A stretch of DNA of 43,455 nucleotides, taken from an uncultured Clostridia bacterium (GTDB taxonomy: Bacteria > Bacillota > Clostridia > Oscillospirales > Ruminococcaceae). Made by a program: the position numbers and the translations under genes. The stretch spans positions 1 to 43,455 of the forward strand of contig CANRNT010000017.1 of the NCBI GenBank assembly GCA_947631995.1, read 5' to 3'. Of this stretch, positions 7,381 through 15,318 are shown piece after piece (the stretch's first letter is position 1; every line of letters starts with the position of its first letter). The notes beneath the pieces are model-generated. The model saw only the letters and a program-made list of their open reading frames with translations, was not told where the DNA came from and did no database searches.

Positions 7381-8709
7381 ATGTACGGAGCAGAACTTAA
7401 AAGAATACTGAAAAGCAAGGTATTTATAATTATCGCGCTGTTGAGCGTTGCGTTATTTGTATATGTGAATGTGATGTATTTTCGTTATTATTCACCATAT
7501 ATAAAGGGCTACAAAAAAACGGCCAATGAAATGAATGAGTGTATACAGAATTATGCCGATCAGGCGCAAAGCGATGATGTTGAAGAGATCTACAACCTGA
7601 TAATGGAAGACAGAAATAAAATCCACGAGGAAAGCTTGCAGTACAGTGCAGAACACCCCGACTGCGGCGAGGACGAGGTGTACCTCGATATGATAAGCAG
7701 ATATTATTTCCTTGGCTCCTGCCTTGATACTATCAACTATCAGTATAAAAGGTATCCGCAGCTTGTATATACAACTTTGGAAAAGGCATACGCGGTCCTT
7801 GAAGACCCGCAGTCGAGCGCTTATAACATAAGGCTCAGCAACAAGGCAATAGAGCATTACAACGTTTATAAAGATCTCTCTCTTGTCAACACAAAGCCCT
7901 TTTCAACATGGAACACGGTCGAGAATATGAAATATCAATACTTCTATCTGGTGCTGGCGTTTGTATTTGTAATACTTGCCGCAGATGTGTTTTGCGCAGA
8001 GCGTACCCTAGGCCTTGAAGGCATGGTGTACACCGCAAAATACGGCAGAAAAGGGCTGTTTGTTTCAAAGCTGCTCTCGCTGCTCACCATAGCGCTTGCG
8101 ATCATGGTCGTTTTCACGGTATCAGATGTGATACTGGCTTACTACTACATGGGCGATCTTCTGTTTGAACCTATACAAATTGTCGAAGAATACAAGAGCT
8201 GTGTTTTCAATATAAACATTTTGCAGTTTGTGATTTTAGGCAACTGCCTGCGGCTTTTATTTCTCGTATTTGTAATAAGTATCGCAGCAGCCGTTTCACA
8301 GCTTTCGGGAAAAGTGTTCGTCTCGCTCATGCTCTCAGCCGCGCTGCTTGCAGTAATGACCGCGCTTTTCGTGTATTCATCTCGTTACAGCGTGGACGAA
8401 ACGGTAAACCAAGAAACTATGGAAATGCAGCATTACTTCTATAAAGATAAATTTTACCTGTTCACAAAGCTGCGGGTATTTCTGCCCGTTTGCCTGTCTC
8501 AGCCGCACGATTTCTTTGAAAAGTTTGACTATATCAACGTTGCAAATTTCCCGTTTTTAAGGCTGACCACCTGCATAACAGTCACCGCCGCGGCAAGCGT
8601 GCTGATGTTTGCGTTTGCGTATTTCAGATTTGGAAATGTTCTAGGTATCCTGCCGAGGAGTATCAGAAGAAAAAATAAAACACAACTACAAAGGAGCGTA
8701 TCACAATGA
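7381..8709 (+). CDS. ABC-2-type exporter permease, copy 2
   Basis: The 442-residue paralogue of the permease at 4672 has the same plan: basic start (MYGAELKRILKSK), one helix, a large extracytoplasmic loop (about 35-195), then five or more helices. The coupling region LEGMVYTAKYGRKGLFVSKLL is conserved. I chose the ATG at 7381 because AGGAGG lies about ten bases upstream; a longer in-frame start at 7306 would overlap the preceding gene and has no support. The last 65 residues (from FEKFDYIN) match copy 1 nearly exactly. The gene ends in a four-base overlap with the next lipoprotein, repeating the arrangement of the first pair. It may form a heterodimer with copy 1 or with the permease at 13367; that is inference. 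Confidence 0.82.
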   Translation: MYGAELKRILKSKVFIIIALLSVALFVYVNVMYFRYYSPYIKGYKKTANEMNECIQNYADQAQSDDVEEIYNLIMEDRNKIHEESLQYSAEHPDCGEDEVYLDMISRYYFLGSCLDTINYQYKRYPQLVYTTLEKAYAVLEDPQSSAYNIRLSNKAIEHYNVYKDLSLVNTKPFSTWNTVENMKYQYFYLVLAFVFVILAADVFCAERTLGLEGMVYTAKYGRKGLFVSKLLSLLTIALAIMVVFTVSDVILAYYYMGDLLFEPIQIVEEYKSCVFNINILQFVILGNCLRLLFLVFVISIAAAVSQLSGKVFVSLMLSAALLAVMTALFVYSSRYSVDETVNQETMEMQHYFYKDKFYLFTKLRVFLPVCLSQPHDFFEKFDYINVANFPFLRLTTCITVTAAASVLMFAFAYFRFGNVLGILPRSIRRKNKTQLQRSVSQ

Positions 8710-8799
8710 AAAGAACATTGAGCATTATCCTCGCCGCCGCTATGAGTGCGGCAGTATTCAGCGGCTGCAATGACGAAAATGTCAGCAAATACATACCTG
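8518..8799 (+). repeat. Direct repeat at permease/lipoprotein junction, copy B
   Basis: This is the second copy of 5869-6150. A shorter part (ribosome binding site plus signal peptide, about 100 bases) occurs a third time at about 10036-10135 in front of an unrelated mature domain. Confidence 0.88.
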
Positions 8800-10019
8800 A
8801 TAACAACATCAGTAACAGCACTACTGATAGCACCGACAGCACCGCCGCCGACAGCAACAACACCGGCGCACCAAACACCGGCATTCCCAAAAAAGATACC
8901 GATACACTTGATACCGTAATTACCGATTACAAGTATGACTTTTGGAGCAACGATTACGACAGATATGCTATAACCGACAAGTATCTCTATTTTGACGACT
9001 TATTTACTGCGGACGGCGCAGGCAGTCACTTTATGCAGGACTACAAAATAGATCTGCAAACCGGCGAGATGATACCCCTTTGCAATGTTCCAGAGTGCCA
9101 TCACTCGTTTGAAGACACGGATTGCGAGTCGTTCATACCTGAGGCTGCAATAGGAGATAAATGCTATGCCCGTAAACGCACGGGACTGCTATATGAATCC
9201 AGAACAATAATTGACGAGAGCGGCAATGTGGTCTTTGAAAACAAGTTTGCTTCAGATCTTGCTCTGCAATATGCTCAACAGACTATGGAGAGGTACGACA
9301 GCGAAAGAAAAAAGTACGATGAAGATGATATAAAATATAACATAAAATATATTTTGGCAGATGAAAAGAACTTGTATATTACAGGCAGTAATTACATCTA
9401 CGCATATGACATAGAGACCAAGCAGACCACCGAGCCGCTGATAATTGAAGAGGATTTCCCGTGTGATATATTAGGAACTGATATGGACAATAAAAGGGTG
9501 TATTTTAAAAATGAGGTACAAGAAGTTTTCATGGCAGATCTTGCAAACCAAACGGTCACTAAGGTGTGCGACGGTGATATAGACAACCTTATAGCCTATA
9601 ACGGCAAAATATATTACATCTGCTTTTTGCCGCATGAGCCCGATGAACCTTGGAGAACACAGCTTTTTGAGGCTGACCCCGACTTTACAAATGCAAAAGT
9701 GCTTATAGAAGACTGCGAAAATATCTTTAACATAAAGGATAATAAGATATTTTACTATGATCAGTCAGCAAGCGGAGATAGTGAGCAAACAATGCTGTTC
9801 TGCTATGATATAAGCACCGGTGAAAGCACCGATCTCTTCGCTGTTGAGGATTTACAAAGAGTATTTACTGCGCCGCATATAGACAGAATTTTTGTCATGA
9901 GTTATCATACCGATAACACCGGCATTTCTACTGTTCGTACCACTATTCTCATATCTTTCAGATCTGACGGCAGCGATATTTGGACAAACGAGGTCAAAAA
10001 CCAAGAAGGATTGTATTAA
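8706..10019 (+). CDS. Propeller-like lipoprotein with C-x4-C-x-H motif, copy 2
   Basis: The 437-residue lipoprotein is closely similar over its full length to the one at 6057. It shares the lipobox FSGC (Cys20), an Asp/Ser/Thr/Asn linker, the strand repeats and the motif LCNVPECHHSFEDTDC. The N-terminal and C-terminal ends are nearly identical to copy 1, while the middle has diverged by scattered changes and short indels. The start codon overlaps the permease stop by four bases. The pair 7381-10019 is therefore a duplicate of 4672-7358, offset by 2649 bases at the shared junction. Confidence 0.82.
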   Translation: MKRTLSIILAAAMSAAVFSGCNDENVSKYIPDNNISNSTTDSTDSTAADSNNTGAPNTGIPKKDTDTLDTVITDYKYDFWSNDYDRYAITDKYLYFDDLFTADGAGSHFMQDYKIDLQTGEMIPLCNVPECHHSFEDTDCESFIPEAAIGDKCYARKRTGLLYESRTIIDESGNVVFENKFASDLALQYAQQTMERYDSERKKYDEDDIKYNIKYILADEKNLYITGSNYIYAYDIETKQTTEPLIIEEDFPCDILGTDMDNKRVYFKNEVQEVFMADLANQTVTKVCDGDIDNLIAYNGKIYYICFLPHEPDEPWRTQLFEADPDFTNAKVLIEDCENIFNIKDNKIFYYDQSASGDSEQTMLFCYDISTGESTDLFAVEDLQRVFTAPHIDRIFVMSYHTDNTGISTVRTTILISFRSDGSDIWTNEVKNQEGLY

Positions 10020-10049
10020 CAGCATAAAATCAAAAAGGAGCGAATCACA

Positions 10050-11225
10050 ATGAAAAGAACATTAAACCTTATCCTCGCCGCAGCAATGTGTATGGCGTTG
10101 TTCAGCGGCTGCAGCGAAGAAAACGTCAGCGAAGACATACCTGACATCAGCAGCGACATCAGCAGCGAAAGTATCGCTGACAACAGCAGTATCGCCCCGC
10201 CCGTAGATGATCAGTCGGACGCGGAGACGGACTCAAATGCCGAAACAGAGCCGTTTGGCAAGGACGGTGATATTACCGGCTACGGCTATAAATTCAACCT
10301 TTATACAGAAAACGAGGACGGAACTCTTACATCTGCCGCGGCAACTTCAAAGATACAGCCGTTCAACATAAACGAAGGGCTCGATCTGGTGGTGGAGCTT
10401 TTCCCGGCCTCCGAAGAAGAATGTGTAGGCGCTGATTTGGCAGAGGCAGGCTTTTTTGAGGAGAACGGCATAAAAACCGATATATATGTTTTCTGCAACG
10501 GACAGGTGATAAAACATTCGCTTGACCCGAACGAAGAAGCGGCCGAAAAAACCACCGTCACAGTAACCGCCAATAAGCAAAACAAAACTCACATCTATAT
10601 TCCGCCGACCGAGCTTGGCAATGTTGAAAATGCTCTGCTCTGGGTGTGCGCGGATCAGCTTCCAGAATATATCCCCGAGTCGCCCAGAGGAGAGCTGCCT
10701 ATGACAGCGGTGTGGGCGGCAGCGATAACATCTTCGGCAGGGGAAAGCGTTCCGTCCGTATATGAAGCTCAGGAAAATGATTATATATACGGCGAACAAC
10801 CGACTGCTTCGAGCGATCCGACAGGCGCGAATGAGGGCGAAGAAAAGATATATACAGCCGATATAGGTAAATATAATGAACGCTGTCATTCATCTTCAAA
10901 GAAGACCATGGACGAGGTCGCGGTCATAGATAAGGATACCGACTTTGCTATCACTGCATACTTTGAAAATGACTTTGACTATTATCTTGCAGTATTTTGT
11001 GACGGCGAGCTTATAAACGCATTTGACGGCAAGCCGCTTATGAAAGCAAACTGCCAGGGCGGCGAGCGTATGATAAAGTATTCCCTCGATAAAGAAAGTC
11101 TTCCTGAAAACGGATATCATTCTTACAGCGTGATAGCATTGCCCGAAATGTCGGTGGAATTGTTTGACGGAGAAGATGTATATGATGCAACAAGTAACAG
11201 ACGACTTGTGCAGATAGATATATAA
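10050..11225 (+). CDS. Lipoprotein with duplicated beta-rich domains, signal peptide shared with propeller lipoproteins
   Basis: The 391-residue protein has lipobox FSGC (Cys21 region) and then a Ser/Asp/Glu linker. The leader, its ribosome binding site (AAAGGAGCGAATCACA) and the first post-Cys residues (EENVSEDIPD) match the two propeller lipoproteins. The mature part is different: it has no C-x4-C-x-H motif. It seems to contain two related beta-rich halves, one around residues 85-235 with DIYVFCNGQVIKHSLD and one around 260-391 with YYLAVFCDGELINAFDG. Each half has a single Cys in a VFC-x-G motif. I do not recognise a named family. Its place in the operon, 30 bases after the previous gene, suggests it works at the cell surface with the exporter. 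Confidence 0.75.
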   Translation: MKRTLNLILAAAMCMALFSGCSEENVSEDIPDISSDISSESIADNSSIAPPVDDQSDAETDSNAETEPFGKDGDITGYGYKFNLYTENEDGTLTSAAATSKIQPFNINEGLDLVVELFPASEEECVGADLAEAGFFEENGIKTDIYVFCNGQVIKHSLDPNEEAAEKTTVTVTANKQNKTHIYIPPTELGNVENALLWVCADQLPEYIPESPRGELPMTAVWAAAITSSAGESVPSVYEAQENDYIYGEQPTASSDPTGANEGEEKIYTADIGKYNERCHSSSKKTMDEVAVIDKDTDFAITAYFENDFDYYLAVFCDGELINAFDGKPLMKANCQGGERMIKYSLDKESLPENGYHSYSVIALPEMSVELFDGEDVYDATSNRRLVQIDI

Positions 11226-11258
11226 CGTTTATATAAGCTTATAAAGGAGGAAAATAAC

Positions 11259-12431
11259 ATGAAAAAAGCATTATCGGTCTTACTGGCATTAACTCTCGCG
11301 CTCGGTATGACAGCATGTAAAAGCAAGGAAAAGGAGACTTACTACGAGGTGAACTCGGAGGGCGATATTGTCGACAGCGAGCTTTTGGAGAAGGTCGAGC
11401 AGGAATCAACGCCGCTGAATACCAAGGTCGGGGATTATAACTACCACTCGGGCAACAATCTGATCATCACCCCATACAATGCCACGGTTGACGGCAAGTT
11501 TATGTATGTGTACTCATACATGGGCGATCAGGGGTATGTTAAGATTGATCTGCAAAGCGGCGAGGTAATACCGCTGTGTGATGTTGCAGGCTGCACGCAT
11601 GACTACGATCAATTCCCCGACTGTATAAATAATCGCGAGTTTAGCTGGATCACAGCCGTTGGTGATGAACTGTGGTACAGCAATAACAACAAGCTCTTTG
11701 CAATAAAGGACGGCAAAGAAGAAGTTATATACGAAAACAATTATTGCACCCAACTTGAAGAGGATACTTTAAAGGAGAGTCCCGACCAGAAGTATACTAT
11801 ATATTATCCGATAGTAGATGATAATTATGTGTACATCTTCGGTATGTCATATGTCTTGCAGCTTGACAGAAGCACTAAGGAAGTATTAAAAACTATTGAC
11901 CTGCCGACTGAGGCAGCTCTGCGTACTCCGTTCGTTTATAAAGGCAGCATATACTTCTGCAACGATATGCAGGAGGCGTTCAGGACCGATATAGAAAGCG
12001 GCGAGACCATCAAGCTCGGCGACCATGTAAACTGCGTGTATGTAAAGAACGATACGATTTATTATACAGATTGGAACGACGGTGCTGTGACATTGTATAA
12101 GGCCGACCTTGATCTTCAAAACTCTGAAAAGCTCATAGATGACTGCTATATGGACTTTGTGATAAAGGAGAATAAAATATTCTATTCAAGCAATTCGGAC
12201 GAAAAAATAATGTGCTATGACCTTGATACGGGCGAAAGCAAGACCGTGTATGACGGCTTCGATTTCAGCGGTTCCATTATCACCGCAGACTATATCGACA
12301 GGGTGTTTTTCATAGGCGAAGCCCCTAATCCCAATGACGAGACATCTCCTTATGATGTAATAGCCTCCGTCCGCACCGACGGCAGCGACCTTTGGGTGAA
12401 GCAGTTTGAGGGCGACAGGTACAGCAATTAA
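11259..12431 (+). CDS. Propeller-like lipoprotein with C-x4-C-x-H motif, divergent paralogue
   Basis: The 390-residue lipoprotein has a different signal peptide (MKKALSVLLALTLALGMTAC, Cys20). The mature part is a distant paralogue of those at 6057 and 8706. It keeps VKIDLQSGEVIPLCDVAGC, then T-H and a later Cys, the strand units YVYIFGM, SIYFCND, TIYYTDW, KIFYSSN, and a closing R-x-D-G-S-D-x-W motif shared by all three. A strong AAAGGAGG site precedes the start. It lies directly upstream of the ATPase. The conserved Cys/His set could bind a metal or form disulphides outside the cell; that is inference. Confidence 0.8.
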   Translation: MKKALSVLLALTLALGMTACKSKEKETYYEVNSEGDIVDSELLEKVEQESTPLNTKVGDYNYHSGNNLIITPYNATVDGKFMYVYSYMGDQGYVKIDLQSGEVIPLCDVAGCTHDYDQFPDCINNREFSWITAVGDELWYSNNNKLFAIKDGKEEVIYENNYCTQLEEDTLKESPDQKYTIYYPIVDDNYVYIFGMSYVLQLDRSTKEVLKTIDLPTEAALRTPFVYKGSIYFCNDMQEAFRTDIESGETIKLGDHVNCVYVKNDTIYYTDWNDGAVTLYKADLDLQNSEKLIDDCYMDFVIKENKIFYSSNSDEKIMCYDLDTGESKTVYDGFDFSGSIITADYIDRVFFIGEAPNPNDETSPYDVIASVRTDGSDLWVKQFEGDRYSN

Positions 12432-12440
12432 ACAAAACGC

Positions 12441-12466
12441 AGCGCGCAGGCGTTTTCGCCGCGCAG
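12441..12466 (+). promoter_or_regulatory. GC-rich hairpin between lipoprotein and ATPase genes
   Basis: GCGC-A-GGCG (44-52 of this line, 12444-12452) pairs with CGCC-GCGC (12457-12464) around a TTTT loop, with one bulged A. No T run follows, so it is not a typical terminator. It may stabilise or process the polycistronic mRNA or tune ATPase expression. Confidence 0.4.
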
Positions 12467-12504
12467 GAAAGATAAAAAATATTATTAAAAACGGAGGACC
12501 GAAC

Positions 12505-13374
12505 ATGGAACTCAAATTCAAAAATGTATCGAAAAGCTACGGCAAAAAAGAGGCGCTGAAAAACTTCAGCGTAACAATGAAAGAGGGCGTGTATGCGCTT
12601 TTGGGGCCGAACGGGGCAGGCAAGTCAACGCTGATGAACTGCCTTTCAGACCTCATCACACCGACGAGCGGTCAGATACTGTTCGACGGCAAGGACACAC
12701 GCGCAATGGGCAAGGATTTCAGAGCGATATACGGCTTTATGCCGCAAAGCTTCGGGCTGTACAGCTCGTTCACGGCGCTTGATACTCTGAAATATTTCGC
12801 AAAGCTGAAAGACGTAAAAAACGCAGACCAAAAGATAAAAGAGCTTCTTGAAACTGTCAACCTTACGGACGCGGTAAAGCAGAAGGTCGGCGGCTTTTCG
12901 GGCGGTATGAAGCGCAGGCTCGGTATTGCGATCGCGCTTCTCAACGACCCGAAAGTCCTTGTCCTCGATGAGCCTACGGCAGGTCTTGACCCCAAAGAGA
13001 GGATACGCTTCCGCAACCTCATAAGCGAGGTAAGCTTTAACCGTGTTGTTATCTTCGCAACGCATATCGTTTCGGACGTTGAGGCGATAGCGAATAAAGT
13101 CATACTCTTGCAGCACGGCGTGGTGATAAAAAATACCGATGTTGCTTCACTTCTGGAGAGCATAAACGGCTGTGTGTGGGAAGCAAAGGTGCAAAACGTT
13201 GACGAGGTCATCGCCGAGGACAGCTTCAAGATCTCAAACATAGCAAAGCAGTCTGACGGCGCAATGATACGAATGGTCTCGGACGAAAAGCCGTTCGATA
13301 ACGCCGTGACTGTCGCGCCAAATCTCGAGGACGTTTATCTTTACTACTTTGATGAGGCGAGCGAAAATGACTAG
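12505..13374 (+). CDS. ABC transporter ATP-binding protein
   Basis: The 289-residue nucleotide-binding protein has all the required motifs: Walker A LLGPNGAGKST (Lys40), Q-loop MPQ, signature FSGGMKRR, Walker B VLVLDEPTAGLDP, and H-loop ATH. The C-terminal tail after about residue 215 is typical of ABC-2 exporter ATPases. I chose the ATG at 12505 because CGGAGG lies just upstream; an earlier in-frame start has no such site and would overlap the preceding gene. It is the only ATPase in the operon, so it probably powers all three permeases. It overlaps the next permease by eight bases. Confidence 0.93.
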   Translation: MELKFKNVSKSYGKKEALKNFSVTMKEGVYALLGPNGAGKSTLMNCLSDLITPTSGQILFDGKDTRAMGKDFRAIYGFMPQSFGLYSSFTALDTLKYFAKLKDVKNADQKIKELLETVNLTDAVKQKVGGFSGGMKRRLGIAIALLNDPKVLVLDEPTAGLDPKERIRFRNLISEVSFNRVVIFATHIVSDVEAIANKVILLQHGVVIKNTDVASLLESINGCVWEAKVQNVDEVIAEDSFKISNIAKQSDGAMIRMVSDEKPFDNAVTVAPNLEDVYLYYFDEASEND

Positions 13375-14428
13375 TCTTATACGTTTTGAAATATACAAAA
13401 TGTTCAGCGGCTTCAAATGGGTGATACTGATAGCTATCATTCTTCTGAAAGCGGTTGTCACATATGCGGCTCTGAATGTATCGGCGGATTTTTCAATACC
13501 GATATACGAGGACTACATATCGCAGCTTTCGCAAATGGAGTCATGGGAAGCGGAGCTTTTCGTGCCGAAAGAAGCTGAGAGACTGAACGGCATATTATCC
13601 GAGTATGAGCAAAAGCAGAGCGATTATGCCGCAGGTACGCTTTCGCTCGAGGATTATAAGTCATACATGAAGCAGTATTACGACGCCGACTCAAAGAAGG
13701 GCGCGTTTGAAAAAATACAGCTTCGCTATGAGCAGTTTTTTGAGCTTGACCGCGATGAGCGCGTTTGGTTTTACGATCTTGAGTGGCGCGCTTTCGGTAA
13801 AATGCTGACCATTGATTTTTACCTGCTGTTTGCGCTGTTTATATTCTGCGTGCCGGTTTTCTGCCGCGAACATTCAAGCGGCGTGCATACGCTGAATATG
13901 GTCAGCAAGAACGGCAGAACAAAGCTGCATACAGCAAAGCTCATTGTAATACTTTTAAGCACATTGACGTTCGCGGTGCTGATATATTCCGTAGATATCG
14001 CCGTAATGGGTATAAAATACGGCTTTGCCAACTACGACAAGCCCTATCGCGCGATAATAGATCACGGCGTATACTATGACGATATGCCGATACTGAAATT
14101 CTTTGTGCTGATGATCGTTTCAAAGATACTGTGGGCATTATGCGCCGCCCTGATAATAGGTGTAGTATCGGTCATAGCAAAAAACGCGGTAATATCTGTA
14201 ATAATATCCGCTTCATTGATACTTATCCCCATAGTGACAGTTCCCGACGGGAACAAGCTGGAGCGTTTCTGCACGGGGATAGGTCTAAAAGGAAACGAGT
14301 ATCACGTCAATCTCTTGATACCTGCGGCGAATATAGTTATCCGTCTTGCGCTGTCAATAGCCGTAATGATGTTTCTGTATCCACCGCGGATATACAAAAA
14401 GCCGCCTCCAAAGAGGTTCGGCTCTTAA
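13367..14428 (+). CDS. ABC-2-type exporter permease, third subunit
   Basis: The 353-residue membrane protein belongs to the same broad family as the permeases at 4672 and 7381 but is divergent and shorter. It has a basic start, a first helix (about 16-36), an extracytoplasmic loop (about 40-150) and five further helices. The coupling region CREHSSGVHTLNMVSKNGR is conserved. The start ATG lies inside the ATPase gene (eight-base overlap), which ties the two together most tightly. The C-terminus after the last helix is a short Pro/Lys tail. This is the last gene of the operon. Confidence 0.8.
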   Translation: MTSLIRFEIYKMFSGFKWVILIAIILLKAVVTYAALNVSADFSIPIYEDYISQLSQMESWEAELFVPKEAERLNGILSEYEQKQSDYAAGTLSLEDYKSYMKQYYDADSKKGAFEKIQLRYEQFFELDRDERVWFYDLEWRAFGKMLTIDFYLLFALFIFCVPVFCREHSSGVHTLNMVSKNGRTKLHTAKLIVILLSTLTFAVLIYSVDIAVMGIKYGFANYDKPYRAIIDHGVYYDDMPILKFFVLMIVSKILWALCAALIIGVVSVIAKNAVISVIISASLILIPIVTVPDGNKLERFCTGIGLKGNEYHVNLLIPAANIVIRLALSIAVMMFLYPPRIYKKPPPKRFGS

Positions 14429-14493
14429 CAAACGCTTGCGTCTATACATATAGTTGCTTTCACGTCGATAGCGGCAGTACCCCTGAAAAGGTG

Positions 14494-14516
14494 CTCGCCG
14501 CTTTCGGCGTTTTTAA
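14494..14516 (+). terminator. Probable terminator of the ABC/lipoprotein operon
   Basis: CGCCG (14496-14500) pairs with CGGCG (14505-14509) around CTTT, followed by TTTTT. The stem is short, so efficiency is uncertain. Confidence 0.55.
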
Positions 14517-14521
14517 AGCTG

Positions 14522-14550
14522 TTGAATATCATAAGAAAATGGTGTATAAT
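14522..14550 (+). promoter_or_regulatory. Sigma-A promoter of the methyltransferase gene
   Basis: TTGAAT (14522-14527), 17-base spacer, TATAAT (14545-14550), 31 bases before the start codon. Confidence 0.75.
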
Positions 14551-14581
14551 AAAGTAAAAATAAAAAGCGGGTGACACAGAT

Positions 14582-15247
14582 ATGGATATAAACGAAATTA
14601 CACAGCTTACACAGCTTACTCAGCAGGAGATAACGCGCAGGGGAGACCCCTCAAATCCAAAAGGCGAGGAGGGCGCGATGATGCTCTCGCGCATGAATAA
14701 CAGTCACGCAGAGCTTACGCAATGGGCTTTGTCGCATATCAGCATTGAAAAGGACGGCAAAGCTTTGGATATAGGCTGCGGCGGAGGCGCGGCGTTGAAA
14801 AAGCTGTCGTCCGTTATGCCGCGAGGAAAGCTGTTCGGCATAGATCATTCGGAAGTAGCTGTCAGATCGGCAACGGAGAACAACTCTGCCGATATCGCAA
14901 GCGGCAAGATGAAAGTAATAAGAGCGTCGGTCTCCGATATGCCTTTTGACAGCGGATACTTTGACCTTATCATAACGGTAGAGAGCTTTTATTTCTGGAG
15001 ATCGCCGATAGAGGATCTTGCTCAGGTGAGGCGAGTGCTGAAAAAGGGCGGAGCTTTCCTGCTGGTGCTGGACGTTTATCAAAAGGACGGGCTTTCGCAG
15101 GAGACTAAAGAGAATGTAAAACAATATGATATGTTCCTGCCAACGCCCGAGCAGCTTGAAGATATGCTTGCAAAGGCAGGCTTTAGCAATGTGTGTATAC
15201 ACACAAAGCAAGGTACTGACTGGATATGCGCTGTCGCTATGATATGA
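14582..15247 (+). CDS. Class I SAM-dependent methyltransferase
   Basis: The 221-residue cytoplasmic protein has the SAM-binding glycine motif LDIGCGGG (residues 62-69), the acidic residue after strand 2 (GIDHS), a DMPF motif, and FDLIITVES at strand 4, as in UbiE/Methyltransf_11 proteins. The N-terminal stretch with P-x-G-x-E-G-x-x-M-L-x-x-M-N-x-x-H is typical of a Firmicutes subgroup of small-molecule methyltransferases. The acceptor is unknown. It is a single-gene unit with its own promoter and terminator. Confidence 0.87.
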   Translation: MDINEITQLTQLTQQEITRRGDPSNPKGEEGAMMLSRMNNSHAELTQWALSHISIEKDGKALDIGCGGGAALKKLSSVMPRGKLFGIDHSEVAVRSATENNSADIASGKMKVIRASVSDMPFDSGYFDLIITVESFYFWRSPIEDLAQVRRVLKKGGAFLLVLDVYQKDGLSQETKENVKQYDMFLPTPEQLEDMLAKAGFSNVCIHTKQGTDWICAVAMI

Positions 15248-15265
15248 TATGCCGATACGTCAACA

Positions 15266-15299
15266 AAAAACGCCCGACCTTTTCAGGTCGGGTGTTTTA
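15266..15299. terminator. Bidirectional terminator between methyltransferase and surface protein
   Basis: CCCGACCT (15273-15280) pairs with AGGTCGGG (15285-15292) around TTTC, flanked by an A run upstream and a T run downstream, so it serves both convergent genes. Confidence 0.9.
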
Positions 15300-15318
15300 T
15301 CATTTATAAGCTATGCAC

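Noticed and set aside
5869-8799. Insertion sequence or composite transposon as cause of the repeat
   Set aside because: No transposase gene, terminal inverted repeats or target duplications were seen; a tandem duplication explains the pattern.
14131-14574. Plus-strand reading frame overlapping the end of the third permease
   Set aside because: It is in another frame of the permease gene, has no ribosome binding site, and its composition is like an out-of-frame translation. It does not indicate a frameshift, since the permease ends normally after its last helix.
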